NCBI RefSeq assembly: GCF_020618475.1
Contig: NZ_CP085341.1
Location: 124,001 to 188,000, forward strand
Origin: Haladaptatus halobius
Lineage (GTDB): Archaea; Halobacteriota; Halobacteria; Halobacteriales; Haladaptataceae
Direction of reading: 5' to 3'
DNA: 64,000 nt
Positions within the stretch are counted from its first letter, which is position 1. The number at the start of each line of letters is the position of its first letter. Under the pieces are notes generated by a model, which was given only the letters and a program-made list of their open reading frames with translations, was not told where the DNA came from and made no database searches. Shown here piece by piece: positions 7,877 to 16,218 of this stretch. The translations under genes were made by a program, and so were the position numbers.

Positions 7877-8557
7877 TCATTTTTTGTCTGGGTCGTCGGC
7901 ACCTTGGCCGAGGATGAGCGCGTTTTTGACAAGGCTTCCATGACCCCGCCGTAAGCGCTCGGAGACTGCCTGATGTGAGATATCTAGCTCGTCAGCGAGA
8001 TCGTCAGCCGTTGCATTCCGGGGAACTTGATAATAGCCAGCGTCGTAGGCGAGTGTTAGTGTGTCTTGTTGGTCATCGGTTAGTCCAAAGCGTCCTTTTC
8101 GGCCGTCCTCTAACTGATATATATTCAGGATGTCGAGTGACAGACCGTTTTTCTCACAATACTCGTATGTCCGTGACAGGCCCTCTCGGTCGGGGAAAAT
8201 GATGCGAAGATTCCAATCACGGCCATCACCCATTGCCGCGAGAATCGTTCCGTCTTCAGTAACGATGATTTGAACCAGCGTTTCGATTTGATCGATCCAC
8301 TCCATCTGATAGAGCCACTCGTCCTCCAAGTCCGCGAGGAGCTCAATGGATTCGACACTTGAATCATCTTCGAGAGTAGTTTCGACCTCCTCACGCGTGT
8401 GCTCATCGCCACTCACCCACACGAATGGCATGAGACGGTCGTCGTCATGGGCAACCACCCGTTCAATTTCACAGGCAAGCTCAGAAAGTGACGAGAATGA
8501 CTGACTGAGGGCAAATTCCGTGGCGGGGATTTCGACTTCCGCAACCGTAGCAACCAT
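7877..8557 (-). CDS. Bat-type HTH_10 transcriptional regulator
   Basis: A 226-residue protein in the bacterio-opsin-activator (Bat) group. The N-terminus VATVAEVEIPATEFAL is the usual start of the GAF-HTH-associated domain; the C-terminal HTH_10 (residues ~165-215) shows LTDDQQDTLTLAYDAGYYQVPR, TADDLADELDISHQAVSERLRRGH and a final helix. Such proteins are DNA-binding regulators in haloarchaea; targets cannot be read from sequence. A start seven codons upstream (8578) is possible, but MVATVAEVEIP matches the family's usual N-terminus. It stands alone, divergent from the cupin gene, which it could regulate. Confidence 0.85.
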   Translation of the reverse strand: MVATVAEVEIPATEFALSQSFSSLSELACEIERVVAHDDDRLMPFVWVSGDEHTREEVETTLEDDSSVESIELLADLEDEWLYQMEWIDQIETLVQIIVTEDGTILAAMGDGRDWNLRIIFPDREGLSRTYEYCEKNGLSLDILNIYQLEDGRKGRFGLTDDQQDTLTLAYDAGYYQVPRNATADDLADELDISHQAVSERLRRGHGSLVKNALILGQGADDPDKK

Positions 8558-8778
8558 ATTTCCACTAGAAACCCACACTCGATATGTCCGTTGATTCGGT
8601 CTAGATATACAAAATATAACGATTAGGTTGTTTGAGTGTGTACTCCTATACTCATGGCATACTATTCTCGATGATGTGGCTTTCGATTTCCCTACTGCGA
8701 TACATTTGCAAACAGTCTATTAAACATCCATCAGCAGATGGCAACAAGAATTTTTATGACTCCTCCAACTGTCTTCGT

Positions 8779-9261
8779 ATGGAACATGTTACGATCGATG
8801 CGATCGACCCATTCACGCATCCCACCGGCGCAACATCAGGAGGGCGCGCACTCTCAGAAGCACTTGGAACGACCGACGTTGCGCTCAATCAGTACGACCT
8901 TGCTCCCGGTGAAAGTACATCTGGGGGATACCATACCCACCTTGATCAAGAAGAGATTTTCTATGTCCTTTCGGGCACCATGACCTTCCAGACGGATGCT
9001 GGTGAGATCGAGGTGAGCGCCGGCGAAGCAATCCGGTTCGCTCCCGGTGACTACCAGCACGGCACAAATCAAACCAGCGAACAAGTGACAGTGCTTGCAA
9101 TTGGCGCCCCTGACACCAAACACGATTGGGATCAGATCCGTGTTCCAATTCCGTGCTCGGAATGTGACGCAGATGCACTTGGTGTTGAGTTTGCATCTGA
9201 GGGTGAGACCCGTCGACTTGTTTGTCCAGATTGTGGAACAAAGATGGATATTCCGAACTGA
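8779..9261 (+). CDS. Cupin protein with C-terminal zinc ribbon
   Basis: A 160-residue protein. Residues ~35-110 form a cupin barrel; motif 1 is seen as YHTHLDQEEIFYVLSG (H52, H54, E58 as likely metal ligands) and motif 2 as PGDYQHGTN (H94). Residues 126-152 carry CSEC and CPDC pairs 20 residues apart, a probable zinc ribbon, so this is a two-domain cupin/zinc-ribbon protein. The ligand is unknown. The frame stays open upstream to 8632, but the upstream part is not haloarchaea-like and MEHVTIDAID fits the family. Single gene, divergent from a Bat regulator. Confidence 0.82.
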   Translation: MEHVTIDAIDPFTHPTGATSGGRALSEALGTTDVALNQYDLAPGESTSGGYHTHLDQEEIFYVLSGTMTFQTDAGEIEVSAGEAIRFAPGDYQHGTNQTSEQVTVLAIGAPDTKHDWDQIRVPIPCSECDADALGVEFASEGETRRLVCPDCGTKMDIPN

Positions 9262-9464
9262 ATAGCCGAGCGTGCCCTTTCTCAAAATCATTACGGGGCC
9301 ATTCACATAGACCGAGACTAGGCAAGGATGAAGAATCGAAACGGAGGTGCAGTGACGTATTTCGATCCGTACAGCAACAATATAGATTAGTAACTAGAAA
9401 TAAAAAAGCGGCTACGTTGTTTTTATCGGTGGTTTTACGACCCTTGTTTGTCTTTCACTGAGTA

Positions 9465-9740
9465 ATGGAGGCCGTTCTGTGGTATGTCTTTACCGGGACA
9501 CGTGGTGGGCCTAATCGCGTCCGCCTCGTCCACGCTCTACATGAGCGGCCTCGTAATGCAAATCAACTCGCTGAAGATCTCGATCTCGATTATAAGACAG
9601 TACGTCATCATCTCGATGTCCTTCTTGAAAACAATGTCATTGACCGAAGTGGTGATGAGTACGGCGCGATCTATTTAGTGAGCGACCAGGCAGAACACCA
9701 CTGGGAGACGATCGAGCAAATTAGTGAACAGGTGGACTAA
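9465..9740 (+). CDS. ArsR-like winged-helix regulator
   Basis: A 91-residue protein with a winged helix: GPNRVRLVHALHERPRNANQLAEDLDLDYKTVRHHLDVLLENN (residues ~15-57), then a wing YGAIYLVSD. This is the ArsR/HTH_20 style usual in archaeal single-domain regulators; no metal-binding Cys are present, so a metal sensor is unlikely. It is followed by a 101-residue membrane protein on the same strand 60 bases away, and the two probably form a two-gene operon. Confidence 0.82.
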   Translation: MEAVLWYVFTGTRGGPNRVRLVHALHERPRNANQLAEDLDLDYKTVRHHLDVLLENNVIDRSGDEYGAIYLVSDQAEHHWETIEQISEQVD

Positions 9741-9746
9741 ACTATG

Positions 9747-9758
9747 GTTGAATTTGGG
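9747..9758 (+). promoter_or_regulatory. GTTGAATTTGGG motif, copy 1
   Basis: The 12-mer GTTGAATTTGGG occurs here, 43 bases before the membrane protein start at 9801, and again at 10191 and 11990. The repeat in three adjacent upstream regions suggests a shared regulatory site. Confidence 0.35.
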
Positions 9759-9800
9759 AAAGCATGTATCCGCGTCCGATACCGAGGGAGGAATAGATAA

Positions 9801-10106
9801 ATGGCGATTTGGATTGACGCACTCCGCATCACGATCGGTGTCAATCTCCTCCTGATAGTGGCATTGCTCTCCGTGTGGGGCCGGAATTACATACAATTCC
9901 GCTCGAAGCACGCACTCGGTCTCTTTGTGTTTGGCGTGATGTTGTTCGCGGAGAATGCGCTTGCGCTGTACTTTTTCCTGTTTGATCCCGTGCTCCATCT
10001 CTGGTTTTCCCAGCAAATGCCAGTGATCGCCCAACGGGCGATCATGCTCATTCGTATCTTCGAGACGATTGCGCTCGTCTTTCTCACCTGGATCACTTGG
10101 GATTGA
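9801..10106 (+). CDS. Small membrane protein paired with HTH regulator
   Basis: A 101-residue protein with three predicted membrane helices: IDALRITIGVNLLLIVALLSVW, HALGLFVFGVMLFAENALALYFFLF and AIMLIRIFETIALVFLTWITW. Short polar loops, few charges, no catalytic motif. HTH-plus-small-membrane-protein pairs are common in haloarchaea, but the function of this family is unknown to me. Likely co-transcribed with the upstream regulator. Confidence 0.75.
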   Translation: MAIWIDALRITIGVNLLLIVALLSVWGRNYIQFRSKHALGLFVFGVMLFAENALALYFFLFDPVLHLWFSQQMPVIAQRAIMLIRIFETIALVFLTWITWD

Positions 10107-10190
10107 ATCGTGCAGTCGTAGTCAGGGTCGGTGATTGTTCCAGCACTTCTCAGAGATCGCGTGTCAGGACTGTCCTTCTGTGGTTTTTGG

Positions 10191-10216
10191 GTTGAATTTG
10201 GGTGAGAATCCGGGAA
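10191..10216 (+). promoter_or_regulatory. Extended GTTGAATTTGGG motif, copy 2
   Basis: A 26-base sequence (GTTGAATTTGGGTG, then GAATCCGGGAA after one base), about 60 bases before the ferritin-like gene. It matches the copy at 11990 at about 23 of 26 positions. Confidence 0.4.
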
Positions 10217-10275
10217 TCGTTCTTGTACTACATGCTAGTATCTAAGGGTGTACCGAACGGGTACACTGATCGATC

Positions 10276-11022
10276 ATGACTCAGGATCCAACTGACGGAA
10301 TGGACGCGAAAAGTATCGAACAAGCAAACACGAGCATGCGTGAGCAACTCAGTTCACGTCGCACGTTCCTCGCTGGTGCTGCAGCTGTCGGTGCGGCTGG
10401 CGTCTCTGGCCTCGGCATGGGAACGGCCGGTGCTGAGGATGACGGGATGAGTGGCGGCAACAATGGAAGTAGAAACCAATCTGGTGGCAATGGAAACAGC
10501 ATGAGCGACGTTGATATTCTGAATTACGCACTGACCCTCGAACACCTGGAAGCAACCTTCTACCAGGAAGGTCTCGGAAAATTCTCGGCCGACGACTTCA
10601 TGAACGCTGACCTGGGCTGCGGCGTCTGTGACGAGGTACGAGAACAGATCCCAGAGCAGGTCAAAATCGTTGGTCAACACGAAGCAGCACACGTTGACCA
10701 GCTCACGAAGGTAATTAAGAAACTCGGTGGTACACCCGTCGAAGCGGCCGAGTATGACTTTGGCTACAAAACGCCGAGCGAATTCCTGGGCGTGGCGATG
10801 GCACTCGAAAACACAGGAGTTGCTGCCTACGCGGGTGCGGCACCCTCGATCCAGAACAGCGACCTCCTGGCGGCTGCCCTGAGCATCCACAGTGTTGAGG
10901 CTCGTCACGCTGCAGTCTTCAACGGTGTGAACATGGAGTCGCCGTACCCGAACGCCTTCGACGAGGCAAAATCGATGGAAGAAGTCAAAAAGATCGCTGG
11001 CCAGTTCATCGTCTCGGAGTAA
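10276..11022 (+). CDS. Tat-exported ferritin-like domain protein
   Basis: A 248-residue protein. A twin-arginine signal (SSRRTFLAGAAAVGAAG, residues ~25-42) indicates folded export, followed by a Gly/Asn/Ser linker. The ferritin-like domain (Ferritin_2 style, residues ~78-240) shows the usual LNYALTLEHLEATFYQEGL, VGQHEAAHVDQLTKVI and HSVEARHAAVFNGV segments. Conserved Glu/His in helices 1, 2 and 4 (EHLEATFY, HEAAH, VEARHA) are potential di-metal ligands. Exported ferritin-like proteins of haloarchaea have no settled function; metal or peroxide handling outside the cell is inferred. A related gene lies at 17051 and a fragment at 13554. Confidence 0.85.
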   Translation: MTQDPTDGMDAKSIEQANTSMREQLSSRRTFLAGAAAVGAAGVSGLGMGTAGAEDDGMSGGNNGSRNQSGGNGNSMSDVDILNYALTLEHLEATFYQEGLGKFSADDFMNADLGCGVCDEVREQIPEQVKIVGQHEAAHVDQLTKVIKKLGGTPVEAAEYDFGYKTPSEFLGVAMALENTGVAAYAGAAPSIQNSDLLAAALSIHSVEARHAAVFNGVNMESPYPNAFDEAKSMEEVKKIAGQFIVSE

Positions 11023-11073
11023 TCGATAGACGTTCCAAGCCGAGTCACACAATAAAACAAATTTTATCGAATC

Positions 11074-11859
11074 ATGTCAGAGGATAGTTCACGACGGCGG
11101 ATTCTACAATTGCTCGGAGCCACGGCGACCACATCCCTCAGTGGATGTGCAAGTATCTTTGGTCAACACGAAACCACGGCCACAACCACAACAGATCAGC
11201 AGACAACGACAGCAGTCGACATCCCGACACCAACCACAACGGAACGCAAAATCGAATCTCCGTCTGGCGTCGTTAGTGACGGTACAGTTCCAAAATCCCC
11301 TGCAAACTATTCCTACGCACGAATGGGAGCAGCCACCGCACCAGTCACTGCAACGATCTATGGTAGTTGGAAGTGTACCTATACACAGGACTTTGTCCAA
11401 ACCCTTCTACAGACGATTATACAGGAACTTGTACAATCAGGACAGGTTTCGCTCGTCTTCCGCGAAGTCGCATACCGAGATGGCAAACCATTTCACGGCC
11501 CAGATGAACTCACTGCTGGGCATGCTGGGCTTGCTGTTTGGAATCACGCTCCAGAGTCGTATTGGTCGTATTTCGCCACTGTCTTTGCGAATCAACAGGC
11601 AGGGTCCGAATCATGGGCAACTGCTGATCAACTGCTCGCGTTAGCAAAAGCTGCTGGCATCCCAAATTAGAAGCAGATCCATCGTGAAATCAAGCAGGGT
11701 GCCTATCAGTCGGAGCTCAAACAGACGATGGAACAGGTCGCTAAGTTGGGGCTAGGAGCTGTGCCACGGGTTGTTGTCAATGAAACCGTGACTGCACCAA
11801 CTGTCAATCCTCAAGCAACGACTACCCAGCTCAAACAGGCACTTGCAAACACGAACTGA
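11074..11859 (+). pseudogene. Thioredoxin/DsbA-like Tat lipoprotein split by an amber stop
   Basis: Residues 1-198 (11074-11667) carry a Tat-type signal with lipobox (SRRRILQLLG, LSGCAS), a Thr-rich linker and a DsbA-like thioredoxin fold (VTATIYGSWKCTYTQDFV with one active-site Cys, the second position of the motif being Thr). A TAG at 11668-11670 ends it, but the same frame continues 62 more codons with KQGAYQSELKQTMEQVAKLG, GAVPRVVVNETV (the cis-Pro loop expected after the helical insert) to a TGA at 11857. The downstream part is exactly the missing C-terminal half, so this is one gene with a nonsense codon. A point mutation is the simplest reading. The product would be a lipid-anchored extracytoplasmic redox protein. 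Confidence 0.75.
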
Positions 11860-11989
11860 TTCTGTTGAGTAGCACTCTTACTGGCCAGTGGCGAGTGTTG
11901 GGTTGCTCTCTCAATAGAATTGCGGTGGTTAGTAATGGCAGGGATCCTCCGATGAGCCGATTGTGCTATGGTTGTGGTGGTAAATTTGA

Positions 11990-12016
11990 GTTGAATTTGG
12001 GTGGGAATTCGGAAAA
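11990..12016 (+). promoter_or_regulatory. Extended GTTGAATTTGGG motif, copy 3
   Basis: GTTGAATTTGGGTG followed by GGAATTCGGAAAA; about 23 of 26 bases match the copy upstream of the ferritin-like gene. It lies about 40 bases before the DUF4397 start. Confidence 0.4.
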
Positions 12017-12056
12017 CACTCTTTGAAAATAGAGACCGGTACTACAATGAATCACG

Positions 12057-12836
12057 ATGACTGACCCAACTCGTCGGACCCTCCTGGGAATTGGCGCTAG
12101 TGTAACTACAGCAGCACTCGGTAGCACTCGGCTAGTCCACGCAAAGACCCAATCAAGGACTCGTTCGAACCAGACAGCACGCAATTCGGCACAGAAAGAT
12201 AGCCGTATGGATAAGGGCCGAATACGGATCATCCATCTCTCACCGGACGCACCACCGGTCGATGTGTATCTCAATGAGACACTTCTCTATCAGGATGTCA
12301 CTCCGTTCAACACGGGAAGCAGCTATGTGAATGTTAAAACAGGAACACATAGGGTTACATTCGTCCCCGCTGGGAAAGGGCTCGGTGAGGCAGTAATCGA
12401 TACTCGAGTGACCATACAAGCGAATGACTATACACTTGCTGCCATTGGGGAAGTTGCTGGGTGTACTGATACCCCACTTCGGCTAGTGCAGTTCACCGAT
12501 AACAATAGCGGACTTAAGCAGAACAGGGCACGACTGCGCTTGGTTCACGCATCTCCAGATGCGTCTGGAGTTGATGTCACAACCGCAGAGAAAGGACGTA
12601 CACTCTTCGAGAACGTAGAGTTTGGTGATGGCGAGTACGCGACCCTCCCTGTTGGTGACTATACAGTGTCTGTTGGGACGACAGAGGGTGACTGTGGTGG
12701 GACGAATGCTCAGTTTCCCCTAATGCTGCGTGGTGGGCGAATTTATACCGCGTTTCTTGAGGGGTACCTGACTCCGGACAACGAACCAGCAAATAAATCG
12801 CTTGTCCTTGCTCTTTCCCCACCAATAACGCCATAA
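12057..12836 (+). CDS. Tat-exported DUF4397 protein
   Basis: A 259-residue protein. Tat signal TRRTLLGIGASVTTAALG (residues 5-22). Two DUF4397 repeats follow: RIIHLSPDAPPVDVYLNETL (about 58-77) and LRLVHASPDASGVDVTTAEKG (about 160-180). The SPDAP/SPDAS signature is diagnostic for this Ig-like beta-sandwich family. Members are extracellular; the function is unknown. The same repeat motif upstream as the ferritin-like gene suggests joint regulation. The next gene, a Thr-rich anchored protein, starts 50 bases downstream on the same strand and may be its surface partner. Confidence 0.85.
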   Translation: MTDPTRRTLLGIGASVTTAALGSTRLVHAKTQSRTRSNQTARNSAQKDSRMDKGRIRIIHLSPDAPPVDVYLNETLLYQDVTPFNTGSSYVNVKTGTHRVTFVPAGKGLGEAVIDTRVTIQANDYTLAAIGEVAGCTDTPLRLVQFTDNNSGLKQNRARLRLVHASPDASGVDVTTAEKGRTLFENVEFGDGEYATLPVGDYTVSVGTTEGDCGGTNAQFPLMLRGGRIYTAFLEGYLTPDNEPANKSLVLALSPPITP

Positions 12837-12886
12837 TCCGAGGCCCTCCAGAGTAGATCGATGAGCAGCTAATCACTATCATCCAA

Positions 12887-13519
12887 ATGAGTAAAAAAGA
12901 TCCGAATCAAACATTTAATCGCGTCTTCATCGGTGTAGGGATCGTTTTGTTTAGTATTGGTATTAGCATGACCGGTCTGGGGAGCACACTTCTGGGATCG
13001 TCTGGTCCAAGTGGAGGGAATACGGCAGTCAATATATCACCACATGAATCAGGAGCCGTTACGACAATTCAGCAATCAACGAAGCGAACAACCACTACAA
13101 AAACACCGATCACCACGCAAACGTCTCCACCAACACAGTTGAGTACACTAACAGCGATATCCTCGACGACATCGACACCAACAGAAACGACGAACATAGC
13201 CAAGACATCAACGTCAGAGTCAGGAACAACTCAACAAAATCCGACTACTACACAGAATAGCAGAAACACGATGCACTCGAATCCAGAGATGGGTACAGCA
13301 ACAGAACAAGAGTCGGGAACAACGACGACGGTGATACCGAATCAGTCCAATCGTGATGTCGCTGCAGGAGACCACGCTGGTGAAACCCATCCATCACCTC
13401 GTGGTCCCGAGAACCACCCCAATGCGTGGACAAAGGGAGATTTGCTGGCGCTGTTCACATTATGTTTCGGCGGCTTGCTTCTTGTGGGTCCGACTGTCTA
13501 CTCGTATTTGCCTGTGTAG
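12887..13519 (+). CDS. Thr-rich surface protein with two membrane anchors
   Basis: A 210-residue protein. An N-terminal hydrophobic segment (FNRVFIGVGIVLFSIGISMTG) and a C-terminal one (LLALFTLCFGGLLLVGPTVYS) enclose a ~140-residue Thr/Ser-rich, Pro-containing region with low complexity (repeated TTT, TST, TTQ). Such regions in haloarchaea are typically O-glycosylated stalks. The topology suggests an extracellular loop anchored at both ends. No domain is recognised. It follows the DUF4397 gene by 50 bases and is probably co-transcribed. Confidence 0.65.
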   Translation: MSKKDPNQTFNRVFIGVGIVLFSIGISMTGLGSTLLGSSGPSGGNTAVNISPHESGAVTTIQQSTKRTTTTKTPITTQTSPPTQLSTLTAISSTTSTPTETTNIAKTSTSESGTTQQNPTTTQNSRNTMHSNPEMGTATEQESGTTTTVIPNQSNRDVAAGDHAGETHPSPRGPENHPNAWTKGDLLALFTLCFGGLLLVGPTVYSYLPV

Positions 13520-13553
13520 AAAGAAATGCGTACGAATCGACGATCTCTTCGTC

Positions 13554-13751
13554 TTATTGGTCGACGATGAATTGACCTGCTGCAGCGAGTACTTCCTCCA
13601 TGGTTTTCGGCTCGTCGAACGCCATTGGGAATAGCACATCTGCATTGAGAATGTTGAGATACGAAGCGTACAGGACTTCGACCGTCGCAATCGTCGCGCC
13701 TGCGGTCTGGAGATCCGGATTTTCGATCAACGCGATCGCACCATTGTTGCC
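13554..13751 (-). pseudogene. C-terminal fragment of a ferritin-like gene
   Basis: Residues equivalent to the last ~63 of the ferritin-like protein at 17051: AIALIENPDLQTAGATIATVE, ASYLNILNADV, FDEPKTMEEVLAAAGQFIVDQ. The N-terminal two-thirds is missing and the sequence is fused in frame to a Gfo/Idh/MocA fragment, giving a 159-codon hybrid frame. The key helix-4 motif has changed (VEVLYASY in place of VEARHASY), losing the putative metal-ligand His. A direct repeat of the 17051 gene end, 3.5 kb away. Confidence 0.75.
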
Positions 13752-13769
13752 GAGACGCCGAGGTTCTTG

Positions 13770-13928
13770 ACCGAACGCCTCTTGATTCGATGTCAGTTTG
13801 ACTTGAACAGCAACTGGATCACGATCCAGTAAGTATTGAAGCGCGTTCAACGGGTAGATTCCGAGATCGATCAATGCGCCGCTACCTGCAATCTCGGGGT
13901 CGAGACGCCACGTGTTGGTTTTCGAGAC
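13770..13928 (-). pseudogene. Internal fragment of a Gfo/Idh/MocA-type sugar dehydrogenase
   Basis: About 53 codons in the same hybrid frame: SKTNTWRLDPEIAGSGALID and LGIYPLNALQYLLDRDPVAV are typical of the C-terminal catalytic domain of haloarchaeal Gfo/Idh/MocA oxidoreductases (the GG/SGALxDxGxYPLN motif). Neither the Rossmann domain nor the C-terminus is present. Gene fragment only, non-functional. Confidence 0.65.
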
Positions 13929-14106
13929 GTTCGAGACGGTCTCGTATCCGGGTGAGCCGGCGGAGGTCGTCCTCGCGTGGACTGTCGTCGATGGGGATGT
14001 AGTGGCTGGCACGAACAACGGTCGCCTCATCAACCGCGATTCAGATGGAGCGTGGACCGATGCGGGACAGGTTCCAGCTGGGATTCGGTTGCTGGTCGTC
14101 TACTGA
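13925..14106 (+). pseudogene. C-terminal fragment of a haloarchaeal beta-propeller protein
   Basis: On the opposite strand to the two fragments above: LAWTVVDGDVVAGTNNGRLI then DGAWTDAGQVPAGIRLLVVY before a TGA. This resembles the last blade of the haloarchaeal HVO_0234-type beta-propeller proteins from memory. The 5' side is lost at the junction with the Gfo/Idh/MocA fragment. Family assignment is tentative. Confidence 0.45.
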
Positions 14107-14300
14107 ACTGATTCGACTGCTACAGTATCGGCTCGTGATAGACTATCACTTCCGACCACGTGAAAAGAGACAGGTTTAGTGCATGGCCGGGAGTCGGATC
14201 GGGGACCGAATTACTCGCGAGCCGGACTTTTTTATTGAGGCGTCGGTGTGTCGCACAACAGCCCGAACCAATATACATGTTGCCGGTGAAGATACGGAGT

Positions 14301-15104
14301 ATGCCTCACATCGAAGTCGAGAACGAAGTCGACGTCTTCGTGCGTGACCTCGGTGCGGGCGATCCGATCGTCTTTCTGCACGGCTGGCCGCTCAACCACC
14401 GGATGTTCGAGTATCAGTTCCATCACCTCCTCGAGGAGGGCTTTCGATGTATCGGTATCGACCTCCGCGGGTACGGCGAGTCGGACAAACCGTACGGCGA
14501 TTACAGCTACGACCGCTTCGCCGACGACGTACGTGCGGTTCTCGACGAACTGGCCGTCGAGGGAGTGACGCTAGCCGGCTTCTCGATGGGTGGGGGCACT
14601 GCCACGCACTACATGAGCCGCCACGACGAGGCTCGCGTCGACAATCTGGCGCTGATTTCCGCCGCGAGCCCGGTCATCACCGAGAAACCGGACTTCCCCG
14701 AGGGCCTCGCCGAGTCGGAAGTGAACCCGCTTATCGAGGGCGCACGGACCGACCGGGCGAAGATGAACGCCGACTTCGACGAGATGCTGTTCCACACTGA
14801 GCAGAGCGACGAGATGATGGACTGGATCTGGAGCCTCGGGATGGAGGCTTCCGGGCAAGCGACAGTCGCCTCCGCCAAGACCTGGCGCGACGCCGACCTC
14901 CGGCCGGACATGGCCGATATCACTGTCCCGACAAAAGTTTACCACGGCGTCCACGACGAGGTCACCCCTATCGAGATAACTGGCGAGGTGCTCGCCGAGG
15001 GCATCGAGAACGCCGACCTGGTCCGCTTCGAGAACAGCGGTCACGGCCTCGTCGCCGACGAGACGGAGAAGATCAACGAGGAACTGGCCGACTTCGCTGG
15101 CTGA
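14301..15104 (+). CDS. Alpha/beta hydrolase
   Basis: A 267-residue alpha/beta-hydrolase fold protein. Seen: oxyanion HGWPLNH (residues ~27-33), nucleophile elbow GFSMGGG (Ser about residue 95), acid near VYHGVHDEVTP and catalytic His in NSGHGLVADE, so the triad is intact. The GFSMGG and HGWP motifs are typical of non-heme haloperoxidase/arylesterase-type hydrolases; the substrate is unknown. Start chosen at MPHIEVENE; an in-frame extension to 14160 is not haloarchaea-like. The gene is far more GC-rich than its flanks and is the only intact gene between several pseudogenes, suggesting acquired or relocated chromosomal DNA. Confidence 0.85.
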   Translation: MPHIEVENEVDVFVRDLGAGDPIVFLHGWPLNHRMFEYQFHHLLEEGFRCIGIDLRGYGESDKPYGDYSYDRFADDVRAVLDELAVEGVTLAGFSMGGGTATHYMSRHDEARVDNLALISAASPVITEKPDFPEGLAESEVNPLIEGARTDRAKMNADFDEMLFHTEQSDEMMDWIWSLGMEASGQATVASAKTWRDADLRPDMADITVPTKVYHGVHDEVTPIEITGEVLAEGIENADLVRFENSGHGLVADETEKINEELADFAG

Positions 15105-15200
15105 CCGGCCGCACGTCCGATCGTACGCGAATCACTTGCTTCGATTTGCTCGCTAAGGCTGGAGGAAGGTCAATAACGCGGCCTTCATCACGGGGAGTTT

Positions 15201-15812
15201 TTACGACTTGATTGTTTTCGACACCCAGCCGGTCGCCCCGCTCGGAAATAGCCCATCGTCTTCCCTGGGCTGGAGCGTTCCGGTCCCGTCGACCGCGCAG
15301 ACCACGACCTCGTGAGCGCCTGTCGGTGGCTCGTAGGTGTACGCCCACTGCCGCCACACGTCGTCGCTGGCCTCCGTGAGCGGCTCTGAAAGCCGTGCGT
15401 CGGTCCACGACGCACCACTATCGGTGGAAACTTCGACCCGCTTGATACCTCGCGTCCCCGCGTTCGCGTACCCGCCAACCGTGACGCGCCCGTCGTCGTG
15501 ATGATTGATCGCATGAAGCTTCGTGACCGTGTTCACGGGCCCGGCGTCGTGCCAGCCGCGTTTCTCCCAGGATCCCTTCGCTGGCCGTTCGAGAATTTCG
15601 ATCTCGTTGAGCCATTTGACGTTGATCTCCCCCAGTGCCCGAAATCAATGCGCGTGCTAGATACCCGTGCTGACGTGGGAGTACCTGGCCGTCATTCCGG
15701 TAGGCTAACAACCCCGTGCGCAGCGCCCGCTCGGAAACTCCTTGTAGTAGCCGTCGACCGACCGTAGCATAACGAACTCGCCCTGGAGATTCGGAACAAC
15801 TACGTCGCCTAT
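15201..15812 (-). pseudogene. Sulfite-oxidase-type molybdopterin oxidoreductase remnant
   Basis: The C-terminal dimerisation domain is readable at 15201-15536 (TKLHAINHHDDGRVTVGGYANAG up to VDGTGTLQPREDDGLFP, and RVEVSTDSGASWTDARL), which is the standard Mo-cofactor dimerisation module. Upstream codons continue the family pattern (QVLPRQHGYLARALI, INVKWLNEIEILER) but in shifting frames, with at least two frameshifts, one in the g-run near 15631-15636 and one near 15727-15735. The catalytic Mo-binding half is missing. A decayed gene, non-functional. Confidence 0.7.
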
Positions 15813-16218
15813 GACTTCGCGTAGTGGCTACCAGTACAAGCAGAAATCGAGAACCGTGCTCGTACTCATGGATGGCTGCGACCGGGCGAGACGGAAGGCC
15901 GAGTGGGAGGGTGTCTTTACTGATTCGTCAAGAACAACGGTTCATCACATCGACATCCTTGACTGCCTTGATTCAGGTGTGATCTCCCGAAGATACAGCC
16001 GAGACACCCAGAACGAAGATCGAAAACGACCATCCACAAGCGCATCGTTGTCTCATGCGATGACTCAGAATCAAAAGTATACGCCCGAGATCGATGGGCT
16101 CCATGGCGTGCCTAGTGAGGCACTCCTCAACTACATTGTGGCGAATGGAATCGACCGCGTTGTCATCTGTATGCGCGAGATGTCGAACCCTGATCGATCA
16201 TTCATTGTCGTATATTAG
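15811..16218 (+). pseudogene. Degenerate universal-stress-protein (UspA) gene
   Basis: A 135-codon frame that keeps UspA landmarks in order: VLVLMDGCDRARRKAEW (usual VLVPVDGSDxAxxAxEWA), a Val/His/Ile strand (HHIDILD), and VPSEALLNYIVANGIDRVVI (usual PxxAIxxYAxExxIDxIVxG). The glycine-rich nucleotide loop is destroyed (expected GSHGRSG reads MREMSNPDRS) and charged clusters are unlike the family. Probably a decaying gene or a shifted frame; frame changes cannot be placed with confidence. Confidence 0.45.

Noticed and set aside
10354..11052. 232-codon minus-strand open frame
   Set aside because: Antisense of the ferritin-like gene; Cys- and Arg-rich, no recognised domain.
11668..11670. Pyrrolysine or programmed TAG readthrough
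   Set aside because: TAG is used as an ordinary stop at other genes in the window (2059, 38580, 40040) and no pyl genes are seen; nonsense mutation is simpler.
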